A stretch of 64,000 bases of DNA, from NCBI GenBank assembly GCA_028683435.1, contig JAQUIG010000001.1, forward strand, positions 134,393 through 198,392. Direction: 5' to 3'. Shown here one piece after another: positions 52,473 through 61,466 of the stretch (position 1 is the stretch's first letter; every line of letters begins with the position of its first letter). The position numbers and the translations under genes were made by a program. The notes beneath the pieces were generated by a model. That model worked only from the letters and a program-made list of their open reading frames with translations, was not told the origin of the DNA and searched no databases. This DNA is from Desulfuromonadaceae bacterium. Its GTDB lineage: Bacteria; Desulfobacterota; Desulfuromonadia; Geobacterales; Pseudopelobacteraceae.

Positions 52473-53147
52473 TCAGAACGGCCAGATCTTGTCAAAAATA
52501 TTCATCAGCCAACCGGGGCTCTGCCGGTCGGATATGATCCCCCGTCCGGAATAGCTGATGCGTGCATCGGCGACGTAGATCGAATTCACGGTGTTGTCAG
52601 GGGCGATATCGCGTGAGCGCACGGTCCCTTCCAGCACAATGATCTGATCCTCTTCGTTGACCCTGATATTCCGGCGCCCCTCTATCATCAGGTTGCCGCT
52701 CGGGAGTACATCCACCACACGGGCGGTAATGGTCGCATTCAGATTTTCCTGACGTGAGGTGGAACCGGCACCCTTGAATGTTGAATTGGTACTGGCACTG
52801 ATCAGCTTGGCCAGATCAGCAAAATTGTTCTTTACAAAGCCGTTGTTCTCAAGCCCCACCAGGTTGGGTATCCCGGCACTCACCGAGCTGTCTCGCGATG
52901 TCCCGGTCTTGGCCTCCTTGGAAGCGCTGGCGGTCTCGGAAATAACGATAGTGAGGGTATCGCCCCTACGGCGGGCTTTCAGATCCTCAGTCAAACTAGG
53001 CGATGCAGACTGCCAGATCGAACCGTTTGAATAATCAGCGGCAGGCTTCGTCTGTGGCTCCTCAAAGCCGGCGGTCTTGATGTCGGTCTTTTCAACGGCA
53101 CATGCGGATAGCAATAATAATACAACCAACAAATATATCTGTTTCAT
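52473..53147 (-). CDS. flgH: Flagellar L-ring lipoprotein FlgH
   Basis: FlgH forms the outer-membrane L ring. From the ATG at 53147 the product has 224 residues with a lipoprotein signal MKQIYLLVVLLLLSACA, giving the lipidated Cys at residue 16. The family text GSIWQSASPSLTEDLKARRRGD and TLTIVISETASASKEAKT follows (about 42-80), with IEGRRNIRVNEEDQIIVLEG and YVADARISYSGRGIISDRQ later. The ATG at 53147 is chosen because AAGGAA lies 6 bases upstream; an earlier in-frame start at 53183 would overlap flgA and spoil the signal. Confidence 0.96.
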   Translation of the reverse strand: MKQIYLLVVLLLLSACAVEKTDIKTAGFEEPQTKPAADYSNGSIWQSASPSLTEDLKARRRGDTLTIVISETASASKEAKTGTSRDSSVSAGIPNLVGLENNGFVKNNFADLAKLISASTNSTFKGAGSTSRQENLNATITARVVDVLPSGNLMIEGRRNIRVNEEDQIIVLEGTVRSRDIAPDNTVNSIYVADARISYSGRGIISDRQSPGWLMNIFDKIWPF

Positions 53148-53172
53148 ATACATTCCTTCGGCCGGATGCTGC

Positions 53173-53886
53173 TCAGAAAGCAACCTGTACGGTGGTTGCG
53201 CTGACGACTACGGCCGCTATTTCTTTGAGTGAGGTCAGGTTCTGCACCCTGATGGTATCCCCTTCTGCACCGGCACTGCGCGCTTTCCCGGAGACGGAGA
53301 TCTTCAACACTTCATTTTCCGCAACGATAGTCACCATCTGGCCCGGCTTGATCAGCGGCACCCTTTCGACCCTATCGGCACGAACCGGCTGATTGGCCCT
53401 GATGGTTATGCGGCTCTTTTTCCCGATCACTTCATCGATCGTCCGAGCGGCAAGACGTGTATTCTGCGATATTTCGAGCTTTTTCATCACAACATCGGCC
53501 GCAGTGATCAGTTCGCCATGTTCAATCTGGTGCAGGGCAACAACCATATCAGTCAACGCTTCAACATCCACCCTGACGGCAATATTGCGCAGCACCCTCT
53601 CTTTCTGTCGGGCAATGACAGCTATGTTTATGTTTCCCCACCCTTCCCACTGTTGCGGGGCGATGATCTCGTAGTCAACCTTCCCCTCCGGAAATTTCAA
53701 AGCGTCAGAAACAGTTATCCGACGGATGCGGACGTCCCATCCCATTTCGGCAGTACGGGTTGTGACAAAAGAGGTGACAGCATCGCGGACCTCCTGTTCC
53801 CGCCCGGTTGCAGAGGAGGCTTGACATGGGAGGAGGAGCGCCGAAGCGAGGAGCAGCAAAAAAACATGCGACAGTAAGAATTTCAT
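53173..53886 (-). CDS. flgA: Flagellar P-ring assembly chaperone FlgA
   Basis: FlgA helps FlgI subunits assemble into the P ring in the periplasm. The 237-residue precursor has a signal peptide (MKFLLSHVFLLLLASALLLPCQA). It has the SAF-like domain typical of the family, with RGLITAADV-like text HGELITAADVVMKK (about 128-141), RLAARTIDEVIGKKSRITI and the ending VRVQNLTS-like IRVQNLTSLKEIAAVVVSA. Length is normal. It lies between flgG and flgH. Confidence 0.93.
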   Translation of the reverse strand: MKFLLSHVFLLLLASALLLPCQASSATGREQEVRDAVTSFVTTRTAEMGWDVRIRRITVSDALKFPEGKVDYEIIAPQQWEGWGNINIAVIARQKERVLRNIAVRVDVEALTDMVVALHQIEHGELITAADVVMKKLEISQNTRLAARTIDEVIGKKSRITIRANQPVRADRVERVPLIKPGQMVTIVAENEVLKISVSGKARSAGAEGDTIRVQNLTSLKEIAAVVVSATTVQVAF

Positions 53887-53904
53887 GAGAAGTCAGGTCC
53901 GGTT

Positions 53905-54693
53905 CTATCGTTTCAGGTTATTGGCGGTCTGCAGCATCTCGTCCGAAGCGGTGACCGCCTTGGCGTTGATCTCATAGGCACGCTGGCCGACGATCATGTT
54001 GACCATCTCTTCCGCCACGTTGACATTGCTCATCTCCAGAAGCCCCTGGGCGATCGTGCCGAGTCCGTCCTTTCCTGGGGTGCCGACCGTAGCTGTCCCG
54101 GAGGCATCCGTGGGAAGATACATGTTTTTTCCCTGGCTGGAGAGGCCGGATGGATTGGAAAATGACGCCAGTTCGATGTTTCCTACCGTCGTCGTGGCGC
54201 TCTGGCCGGCGACCTGCACCGATACCGTGCCGTCACTGCCGATATTTATCTTTGTGGCATTGTTCGGGATGAGGATTGGAGGAGAAAGCGGATTACCGTC
54301 GGGCGTCACGATCTGCCCGGTGCTGTCGCGCTTGAAAGCGCCGGCTTTGGAATAGCCGGTAGTACCGTCAGGCATCGTAATCGGGAAAAAGCCGTCCCCC
54401 TCGATGGCAATATCCAGTTCGTTGCCGGTCTGGGTAAAATCTCCCGCCGTGAATATTTTGGTAACGGCGGCCAAACGGCTTCCCAGGCCGATCTGGATTC
54501 CGGTCGGTACCTGGGTAGCGTTGGTAGCAGGTGCGCCGGTTGATTTCAGGTTCTGGTAGATCAGATCCTGAAAATCCGCCCGACTCCGCTTGAAACCGGT
54601 CGTATTTACGTTAGCCAGGTTGTTGGCAACGACGTCGATGCTCTTCTGCTGTCCCTGCATGCCGGATGCGGCGGTCCAGAGTGAACGAATCAT
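53905..54693 (-). CDS. flgG: Flagellar distal rod protein FlgG
   Basis: FlgG builds the distal rod. The 262-residue product starts MIRSLWTAASGMQGQQKSID, has the rod signature VVANNLANVNTTGFKRSRADF (in part), and ends with the C-terminal helix VNVAEEMVNMIVGQRAYE and LQTANNLKR. Length matches the family exactly. It follows flgF in the operon. Confidence 0.97.
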   Translation of the reverse strand: MIRSLWTAASGMQGQQKSIDVVANNLANVNTTGFKRSRADFQDLIYQNLKSTGAPATNATQVPTGIQIGLGSRLAAVTKIFTAGDFTQTGNELDIAIEGDGFFPITMPDGTTGYSKAGAFKRDSTGQIVTPDGNPLSPPILIPNNATKINIGSDGTVSVQVAGQSATTTVGNIELASFSNPSGLSSQGKNMYLPTDASGTATVGTPGKDGLGTIAQGLLEMSNVNVAEEMVNMIVGQRAYEINAKAVTASDEMLQTANNLKR

Positions 54694-54722
54694 GGTATAG
54701 CTCCTTGTCGATAAATAAAATC

Positions 54723-55460
54723 CTAGACCCTGCCCAGATCAGTGGCAGCTTTTGCCGCCATATCGTCGAACCCTTTTATAACCTTTGAACATGCCTCGAA
54801 ATAACGGTTGGTTTCAATCATCTGCACCATTTCCGAAATGCTCTCGACGTTCGACCCTTCGATATGCCCCTGCCGGATCTGCGCTGCGCCGGCCTGGGGG
54901 GCTGCCTGCGTATCGCCAGGAACAAACAGCGCATTGCCGAGCTTGGTCATGGTATATGGTTTTTCAAAGTCCACAACCGAGATCGAGCCAGCCTCTGTGC
55001 CGTCAACCGTAATAGCCCCTCTGGTATCGATTTCAACCCGACTTCCCTTGATGCTGATTGGTGCCCCACCGGTGCCCTGAACCGGATAACCATCCACGGT
55101 CACCAGGGTGCCGTCAACAGAAGTACGGAAATTTCCCTGGCGGGTATAGGCGGTTCCTTCCGGGGTGGTAACAGCAAAAAAGCCGTCGCCGTCTAGCGCC
55201 AGATCGAGTGGGTTACTACTCTGACTGATCGGGCCGCTGGCATAATCGATATAGATATTATCCTTCTGCAGGATAGGATCGGCCGTCGTCCCCTGCGGGA
55301 CCGCTGGTGGGTTGACGCTGCCGGCCAGCAAACCTTCGAACGACATCTTGTCTTTTTTATAACCGGGGGTATTTATATTCGCCAGATTATTACTGATAAC
55401 GTCCAGGCGCTGCATGGCGGCCAGGCTTCCCGATACTGCTGCATACATACCACTGTTCAT
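54723..55460 (-). CDS. flgF: Flagellar proximal rod protein FlgF
   Basis: FlgF belongs to the proximal rod. The 245-residue product starts MNSGMYAAVSGSLAAMQRLD and contains VISNNLANINTPGYKKDKMS and the basal-body C-terminal motif EMVQMIETNRYFEACSKVI. It is distinguished from FlgG by the MNSGMYAAVSG start and shorter length. It is the first rod gene after fliA, with 17 bases between. Confidence 0.96.
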   Translation of the reverse strand: MNSGMYAAVSGSLAAMQRLDVISNNLANINTPGYKKDKMSFEGLLAGSVNPPAVPQGTTADPILQKDNIYIDYASGPISQSSNPLDLALDGDGFFAVTTPEGTAYTRQGNFRTSVDGTLVTVDGYPVQGTGGAPISIKGSRVEIDTRGAITVDGTEAGSISVVDFEKPYTMTKLGNALFVPGDTQAAPQAGAAQIRQGHIEGSNVESISEMVQMIETNRYFEACSKVIKGFDDMAAKAATDLGRV

Positions 55461-55477
55461 GGCGGCTTCCCCTTGTG

Positions 55478-56224
55478 CTAATTTTTGTGCAGTTTGAGAC
55501 GCGAGCGCAACCTGACCATCGCCTGACTGATAAGCTGTGAAATTCGGGACTCGGTCAGACCAAGCGTCTCACCGATCTCCTTGAGATTAAAATCTTCGTT
55601 GTAATAGAGCGTTACCGCCAACCGTTCCTTCTCAGGCAGTGTGTCAATAGCCCCCCCGAGCGCCTCGGCAAGCTGAATTGACATGACCTGCTGCTGCGGA
55701 TTTTTTGCTTCGGCTTCGCACAGCACATCAGCAAGGCAGAGCGGACTGCCGTCATCACCCTCCCAGCTGTCGTCCAGACTGATAAAGGTGAATACGTGCA
55801 CGTCGTCAAGAAGTTCAAAATAGTCATCCATGCTGATCTGCAGCGCAGCGGCAACTTCTTCGCCGGTAGGATGACGTCCAAGCAGGTTTTCAAGCCCCCG
55901 CATTTCCCGTTCCAGCCGTTTGTACTTATCCCGCATGGAGCGGCTGAGTACATCGTACGAACGGAGCTCATCCAAAATAGTCCCGCGGATATGCTGTTCG
56001 GCAAAGGTTTTAAAGAGCACGCCCCGTGAGGGATCAAAACGGTCTGCTGCATTTATCAGACCAATCATGGCGGAGCTGGTCAGATCCTGCTGGTCAAGGT
56101 GCGGCGGAAGTTTGGCCGCCATCCTGCCGACCAGATAGCGCACGAGCGGCATATGCGCCAGTATCAGCTGTTCGCGATCAGCAGAGTGGCATATACCCGG
56201 ACTGTTATCGTCCCCGCCAGTCAT
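55478..56224 (-). CDS. fliA: Flagellar sigma factor FliA (sigma28)
   Basis: FliA directs RNA polymerase to late flagellar genes. The 248-residue product contains region 2 (LAHMPLVRYLVGRMAAKLPP, then QDLTSSAMIGLINAADRFDP and the FKTFAEQHIRGTILDELRS core), region 3 (RHPTGEEVAAALQIS) and region 4 (LPEKERLAVTLYYNEDFNLK, LGLTESRISQLISQAMVRLR). The ATG at 56224 is used because GGGAGG precedes it and the family starts near there; an open frame extends much further upstream but overlaps flhG. The cognate anti-sigma factor FlgM is not seen in this window. Confidence 0.96.
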   Translation of the reverse strand: MTGGDDNSPGICHSADREQLILAHMPLVRYLVGRMAAKLPPHLDQQDLTSSAMIGLINAADRFDPSRGVLFKTFAEQHIRGTILDELRSYDVLSRSMRDKYKRLEREMRGLENLLGRHPTGEEVAAALQISMDDYFELLDDVHVFTFISLDDSWEGDDGSPLCLADVLCEAEAKNPQQQVMSIQLAEALGGAIDTLPEKERLAVTLYYNEDFNLKEIGETLGLTESRISQLISQAMVRLRSRLKLHKN

Positions 56225-56228
56225 AGCT

Positions 56229-57161
56229 TTAGTTTCCTCCCGCATTATCCAGCATCCTGCGGAAAAAAAACTGGATATTGCCTTTGACCCGCCCCTGCCG
56301 CTTGTTTTCAACAACCCGCTTGGCCAGCGTGTGAAAACATTGAGCCGCTTCAGAATCGGGGAAAAGTTCGGTGACGGCTTTTTGACGCTTGACCGCCTCG
56401 ACGACTTTCTCATCTTTGACAACACACCCGAGGTAATCGAGCGAAATGTCCAGAAAGCGGCCGGCCACGTTGGCCAGTTTGCGAAAGACTTCCAGCGCCT
56501 CCTCACTGTCCTTGGCCATATTGACGAGAACCTTGAAATGATGTTCCGAATAGCGGGTGGCCAGAAGCTTGATCAGGGCGTAGGCATCGGTGATAGAGGT
56601 CGGCTCGGGGGTGACCACCACAAAAATCTCCTGGGCGGCAACGGTGAAATAGGTGACATTTTCCGAGATACCTGCTTCGGTATCGACAATCATTATGTCG
56701 AACTGCTCTTCCAGCATGTCCAGCTCGTCCAGCAGCTTCAGTTTTGCATGCTGCCCCAGGCTGGTCAGTTCCTGCACGCCCGAGCCGGCTGGAATGATCT
56801 TGATTCCGGCCGGGCCGTCAATGAGGATGTCCATAATGTTTTTTTCGCCGTTCAGGACATCATTCAGGTTGTACTGCGGTGAAAGCCCCAGCAGTACATC
56901 GAGATTGCCAAGCCCGAGGTCAGCGTCAATCAGCAGCACTTTCTTTCCCTGGGCCGAAAGCGCGATGGCCAGGTTGGAGACGACATTACTCTTGCCGACT
57001 CCACCCTTGCCACTGGTAACCGAGATAACCCTGATACCTTGCTGATCAGCCAAACCTCCCGCTGAAGTGGAATCGGCTCGCTTGTTGGCTTTTGCTGTGT
57101 GAGCCATCTGGCGGAGAGTATCAGCCTGGTCGCCAGTCCCCTGCATGCTGCTGGTGCTCAT
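56229..57161 (-). CDS. flhG: Flagellar number regulator FlhG (MinD-like ATPase)
   Basis: The 310-residue ParA/MinD-type ATPase limits flagellar number by stimulating the GTPase FlhF. Its N-terminus has the DQADTLRQM activator motif (about 11-19), which in the family contacts FlhF. The deviant Walker A SGKGGVGKSNVVSNLA (about 52-67) follows, then DADLGLGNLDVLLGL and MIVDTEAGISENV. The C-terminal end is basic. It overlaps flhF by 4 bases and lies 4 bases from fliA, so dosage is coupled. Confidence 0.96.
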   Translation of the reverse strand: MSTSSMQGTGDQADTLRQMAHTAKANKRADSTSAGGLADQQGIRVISVTSGKGGVGKSNVVSNLAIALSAQGKKVLLIDADLGLGNLDVLLGLSPQYNLNDVLNGEKNIMDILIDGPAGIKIIPAGSGVQELTSLGQHAKLKLLDELDMLEEQFDIMIVDTEAGISENVTYFTVAAQEIFVVVTPEPTSITDAYALIKLLATRYSEHHFKVLVNMAKDSEEALEVFRKLANVAGRFLDISLDYLGCVVKDEKVVEAVKRQKAVTELFPDSEAAQCFHTLAKRVVENKRQGRVKGNIQFFFRRMLDNAGGN

Positions 57162-58489
57162 TCTGCCCCCTCACGAAAAATCATATCTGCCAGCTTGGCC
57201 GGGGTCGCAATTTCAATATCTTCGGGCACTCGCTGGCCGGTAGTAAAATAGGCGATCTGCAAATTATCCTTCATCAATAGGTTGACCATATTCCCAAAAC
57301 TCTCACACTCATCTATTTTTGTAAAAACGACCTTACTAACCTGGAAAATCCTGAAACGGTTAAGAATCTCTTCCAACTCTCGATCCTTGGTGGTCGCTGA
57401 AAGGCAGAGGAACACCTCCATCGGTATTTTATCCTCCAGAAAGTTCTTCATTTCATCAAGTTTTTCCTTATCCTTGTGGCTGCGACCGGCTGTGTCGATA
57501 AAAATCAGATCACAGGCCGAGTGTTTCTCGACGGCCTTTTCAAGCTCTTTGGGGGTCGAGGCGACTTCCAGCGGGATCCCCATGATACGGGAATAGGTTT
57601 TGAGCTGTTCGACCGCCCCCACCCTGAAGATATCCATGGTAATGAGCGCCACTTTGTTCCCTTTGTTGAGGGCGTACATGGCGGCCAGCTTGGCGGTGGT
57701 TGTTGTCTTGCCAACGCCGGTCGGCCCGACCAGGGCGATGATGCGGGGAGAGTTCTTTTTCAGTTTGAGTGCACCGGCAAACTTGATCAAGCGCCCGAGC
57801 GTTTCACCCAGCCGCCCCTTGACACTCTGGCTGCCGCTCTGCAACGGCAGCGTATTGAGTGTATCGACAATTTTCCTGATCAGATCGGTAGAGACCCCGC
57901 TGGCCGCCAACTCTCTCGCAAGTGGCGAATCCTCCGGGAGGAGATCGGCACCCGACTGCATCTCCTGGGCACCTCCGTCGGGAATTGTCGGCCATTTGAC
58001 ATCTTTGGCGCCCCCTTCCTGGCTTTTTGCCAGCGTCGCAAGGAGCAGCTTTTTGATCTCCTCCAGATCAGAGCGGGGAATATTCTTGAGATTTATTCCG
58101 ATTTCCTGCTGTTCTGCTTCCGCTTCATCGACCGGCTTCGCTTCCGCGCGGGCTTCCTCTTCGCGGCGGGTCAGTGACTCCACCTTTTCGCGCAGATCTT
58201 TCAGCTCCCGTGCCAAGGGTGCCAGCATCGAGCTTTCCATCTCCTCCCGTGCGGTCCGCTCACGCGGCGCCGCCTCGCGATGAATGATCGGCGGGGCCTG
58301 CGGTGGAGCCGGTTTGCGCACCGGATCGATCGCCGCGGTAACCCGGTAGACCTGCTTGCTGAAAAATCCGAGAAAACCGCCGACCTTCTCTTTTTTTGTC
58401 GAGAGAATCATGGCATCCGGGCCGAGTTCGGCCTTTATCATGCGTAGCGCTTCCGGCATACTCGCCGCTTGAAATGTTTTAACCAGCAT
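57158..58489 (-). CDS. flhF: Flagellar placement GTPase FlhF
   Basis: FlhF is an SRP-like GTPase that sets the position of new flagella. The 443-residue protein starts MLVKTFQAASMPEALRMIK. It has a variable basic/acidic linker (about 60-150), and an NG domain with G1 GPTGVGKTTTTAKLAA (about 253-268), DIFRVGAVEQLKTY, G3 IFIDTAGRSHKD, G4 VFTKIDEC and GQRVPEDIEIA near the end. The start overlaps the flhA stop by 11 bases. The pairing with flhG suggests polar or numerically controlled flagella. Confidence 0.96.
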   Translation of the reverse strand: MLVKTFQAASMPEALRMIKAELGPDAMILSTKKEKVGGFLGFFSKQVYRVTAAIDPVRKPAPPQAPPIIHREAAPRERTAREEMESSMLAPLARELKDLREKVESLTRREEEARAEAKPVDEAEAEQQEIGINLKNIPRSDLEEIKKLLLATLAKSQEGGAKDVKWPTIPDGGAQEMQSGADLLPEDSPLARELAASGVSTDLIRKIVDTLNTLPLQSGSQSVKGRLGETLGRLIKFAGALKLKKNSPRIIALVGPTGVGKTTTTAKLAAMYALNKGNKVALITMDIFRVGAVEQLKTYSRIMGIPLEVASTPKELEKAVEKHSACDLIFIDTAGRSHKDKEKLDEMKNFLEDKIPMEVFLCLSATTKDRELEEILNRFRIFQVSKVVFTKIDECESFGNMVNLLMKDNLQIAYFTTGQRVPEDIEIATPAKLADMIFREGAE

Positions 58490-60563
58490 GTAAACTTACC
58501 ACCCCTAGTGACTGGATTTTAACATTCTGAGGTATTTCGTTGTGTGAGAGTACCGCCATATGAGGAACAAAACGCTCAATCAATTTACGGACGTGACGGC
58601 GGATTGACGGAGAGGCCAGCAGCAGCGGCTGGGCTCCACTCGCCCCGAACCTTTCGGACATACTCCGGACAGACGATATGATCTGCTGGGCAATCGCCGG
58701 TTCTATTGCCAGATAACTCCCCTGGTCAGACGGCTGGATCGCTTCGGCGATCAGATCCTCTACCTCACGGTCTATCGTCACGAGGAAAAGGGTTTCATCA
58801 TCCAGTTTGTACTGATCCACGATAAACCTTCCCAGCCCCTGGCGAACAAACTCGGTCAATACGTCTGGATCTTTGGTAAGCGAAGCATAGTCCGCCAGGC
58901 TTTCCAGGATGGTGCGCATATCCCGTACCGAAACCCCTTCTTTGAGCAGGCTCTTGACCACCCGAAGCACCGTTCCGAGGTTAAGCAGGTTCGGTATCAG
59001 CTCATCGACCACCTTGGGAGCGGTGACGGCAACATTGTCAAGGAGCTGCTGCAGCTCCTGCCGGCCAACAAGTTCATGAGAGTAGCGTTTGATAATTTCG
59101 CTGACATGGGTGGCCACGACGGTAGTGCTGTCTACGACCGTATAGCCGTTGATCTGGGCCTGATCTCGATCTTCACTCCGTATCCAGACCGCCGGCAGTC
59201 CGAACACCGGCTCTTTGGTCGTCATGCCCGGCATGCTGGCAGTAACGCCGCCGGAATCCATTGCCAGATACTGGCCGGTCAGTTCGCTCCCCCCCACCCG
59301 GGCACCGCGAATCAGGAGATTGTACTCATACGGTTTGAGCTGCAGGTTGTCGTGGATATGAATAGGGGGAACAACGAAACCCATCTTCTGTGCTGTCTGG
59401 CGGCGGATAGAGCGGATCCGCTCCAGCAGTTCGCCATTCTGGGCGGCGTCAACCATCGGCACCAGTCCATACCCGACCTCCAACTCCAGAACATCAAGTG
59501 GCCGGATATGTGACGCCTGATCGATCGACTCTTCACCGGCGGTTGTTTCCGCCACGGCAGTTTCTTCAACTACCTCTGCCTTCTCACGGGCCATTTTTCC
59601 GACCAGGAAAGTAATGCCCGATACCAGTAAAAAAGCAAAATGCGGCAGGCCGGGAATGAGCGCAAACAGAAACATGACGCCGGAAGCAACAAAAAAAGCC
59701 TTGGGGTAGTTAAGAAACTGCCCGGTGAGTTCCTGCCCGAAGCTGTTTTCATCGGCGGAGCGGGTTACGAGGATACCGGCGGCGGTTGAAATAATAAGGG
59801 CGGGAATCTGGGCGACCAGCCCCTCGCCGATCGTCAGCAGCGTATAGTTGGTAAGAGCGTTCATGAGGGGCATTCCCTGCTGCCAGACCCCGATGATCAG
59901 ACCGCCGAAGATATTTATCAGGACGATCATGATGCCGGCAACCGCATCCCCGCGCACAAACTTGCTGGCACCGTCCATGGAACCGTAAAAATCCGCTTCA
60001 CGGGATATTTTCATGCGCCTCAGCTTTGCTTCCTTATCGGTCAGCAGGCCGGCCGAGAGGTCGGCGTCAATCGCCATCTGCTTGCCCGGCATGGCATCCA
60101 GCGTAAAACGTGCGGCAACCTCGGCAACGCGCCCGGCGCCTTTGGTGATAACCACAAAATTTATGACCACCAGAATCAGGAACAGCACCGCTCCGACAAT
60201 GTAATTGCCGCCGACCACGAACTGCCCGAACGCCTTGATAACGGCGCCCGCCGACTCGGCCCCTTCACTGCCGTGCAGTAGTATCAGACGGGTTCCTGCG
60301 ATATTGAGGGCCAGCCGAAACAGGGTCGTGACCAGCAGTACCGAGGGGAAAACCGAAAAATCAAGCGGCTGCATCGTATAGAGACAAATCAGCAGAATTG
60401 CCAGTGAGATCGTGATATTGGCCGCCAGAAAGATATCGAGCATGAACGCGGGGAGGGGGATAATCATCAGCGCCAGGATGCCGATCAAACCTACAGCGAC
60501 ATAGATGTCCGAGTTTTTACGGAATCCGCGTAACTCTATTGCTTCCACTGAACCATTTGCCAT
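58479..60563 (-). CDS. flhA: Flagellar export gate protein FlhA
   Basis: FlhA is the large membrane gate protein of the flagellar type III exporter. The 694-residue product has eight membrane segments in its N-terminal half. It has the conserved FHIPEP-type text FVVITKGAGRVAEVAARFTLDA (in part), MPGKQMAIDADLSAGLLTD, RRMKISREADFYGSMDGASKFVRGDA (in part) and GLVAQIPALIISTAAG. The cytoplasmic C-domain includes EVGYGLVPMVD and VDSTTVVATHVSEII. It is the first gene of the operon here; flhB is not in the window. A sigma54-type promoter lies about 55 bases upstream. Confidence 0.97.
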   Translation of the reverse strand: MANGSVEAIELRGFRKNSDIYVAVGLIGILALMIIPLPAFMLDIFLAANITISLAILLICLYTMQPLDFSVFPSVLLVTTLFRLALNIAGTRLILLHGSEGAESAGAVIKAFGQFVVGGNYIVGAVLFLILVVINFVVITKGAGRVAEVAARFTLDAMPGKQMAIDADLSAGLLTDKEAKLRRMKISREADFYGSMDGASKFVRGDAVAGIMIVLINIFGGLIIGVWQQGMPLMNALTNYTLLTIGEGLVAQIPALIISTAAGILVTRSADENSFGQELTGQFLNYPKAFFVASGVMFLFALIPGLPHFAFLLVSGITFLVGKMAREKAEVVEETAVAETTAGEESIDQASHIRPLDVLELEVGYGLVPMVDAAQNGELLERIRSIRRQTAQKMGFVVPPIHIHDNLQLKPYEYNLLIRGARVGGSELTGQYLAMDSGGVTASMPGMTTKEPVFGLPAVWIRSEDRDQAQINGYTVVDSTTVVATHVSEIIKRYSHELVGRQELQQLLDNVAVTAPKVVDELIPNLLNLGTVLRVVKSLLKEGVSVRDMRTILESLADYASLTKDPDVLTEFVRQGLGRFIVDQYKLDDETLFLVTIDREVEDLIAEAIQPSDQGSYLAIEPAIAQQIISSVRSMSERFGASGAQPLLLASPSIRRHVRKLIERFVPHMAVLSHNEIPQNVKIQSLGVVSLHAG

Positions 60564-60616
60564 AAAAATATATCTGTCAGCCGCCTTGTCGCAAGTAGTG
60601 TCGAACGGCTTGTATA

Positions 60617-60632
60617 TGCATTTTTCGTGCCG
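60617..60632 (-). promoter_or_regulatory. Candidate sigma54 promoter of flagellar operon
   Basis: On the minus strand CGGCACG-AAAA-ATGCA keeps GG and GC 10 bases apart and matches GGCACG exactly. The start would be near 60605, about 42 bases before the flhA ATG. Sigma54 control of flagellar genes is known in Geobacter relatives. The rest of the 283-base gap to msrA shows nothing else clear. Confidence 0.55.
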
Positions 60633-60846
60633 CCACTGCCCGCTAGACCTGGACTACTGCCGGAATACGGACCGGTCCAGCGATACGGCCCTCAGCGTCA
60701 TTGTACGCGCCTGGAAAACCTTTATATCCACACGTGTCAAACCATTGAATGTGTCGGGTTATTGACACCATTTCATTGTCAGGCTAAGCTGATAACAAAG
60801 TTATCCACTTTTCGGGGAGGATTCCACCCCACCTGTATACGCATTT

Positions 60847-61452
60847 TCAATGGCCGATTTCACTTCCCCAGAGTTCCTTCAACTTTTTATCCCGTCCGCA
60901 GCCGCTCCGGTAATAGCGGTAGCGAAGCGGGTTTTTTTTGTAGTAGTGCTGATGATACTCTTCAGCCGGATAGAACTCCGTTGCCGGGGCTATCTCGGTC
61001 ACAACCGGCTCCCGGAACGGCTTGCTGCGTTCCAGAGCCGCTTTTGTCTGCAGCGCCGCCTTACGCTGTTCTTCCCCATGGTAAAAAATAGCGGCGCGGT
61101 ACTGATGGCCCACATCGCAGAACTGACGATCGCTAACGGTCGGATCAATATTACGCCAGAAAACAGCGAGAAGAGCACTGTAGGAGATTTTGGAAGGATC
61201 ATACACGACCTGTACCGCTTCGGCATGCCCGGTACCTCCGGCAGAGACCTCCTTATAAGTCGGATTTTTCTTCTGCCCACCCGTATAGCCAGCGGTAACC
61301 GAGACCACACCGGGGAGTTTGTCAAAGGGCGCTTCCATACACCAGAAGCAACCTCCGGCAAAAATTGCCCTTTCTACATCGGCTGCGTTTGCCGCTCCTG
61401 CCACAAGCAGGGTAGACAACACCCCCGCCAGCAATGAAATAATTCTTTTCAT
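60847..61452 (-). CDS. msrA: Exported peptide methionine-S-sulfoxide reductase
   Basis: MsrA repairs the S-epimer of oxidised methionine. The 201-residue precursor has a signal peptide (about 1-23, LLAGVLSTLLVAGAANA), so it acts outside the cytoplasm. It has the catalytic motif GGCFWCMEAPF (about 33-43) with the reactive Cys, VTAGYTGG, AGGTGHAEAVQVVYDP and CDVGHQYRAAIFYH, and the C-terminal resolving region with Cys near residue 187. It lies 14 bases after msrB, forming a periplasmic Met-repair operon. Confidence 0.96.
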   Translation of the reverse strand: MKRIISLLAGVLSTLLVAGAANAADVERAIFAGGCFWCMEAPFDKLPGVVSVTAGYTGGQKKNPTYKEVSAGGTGHAEAVQVVYDPSKISYSALLAVFWRNIDPTVSDRQFCDVGHQYRAAIFYHGEEQRKAALQTKAALERSKPFREPVVTEIAPATEFYPAEEYHQHYYKKNPLRYRYYRSGCGRDKKLKELWGSEIGH

Positions 61453-61466
61453 GTCGCACCTCCCCG

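Noticed and set aside
56225..56506. An N-terminal extension of FliA by 94 residues
   Set aside because: The extra frame overlaps flhG antisense-free but out of frame, is Ser/Arg/Trp-rich and is absent from the family; the ATG at 56224 has a GGAGG site.
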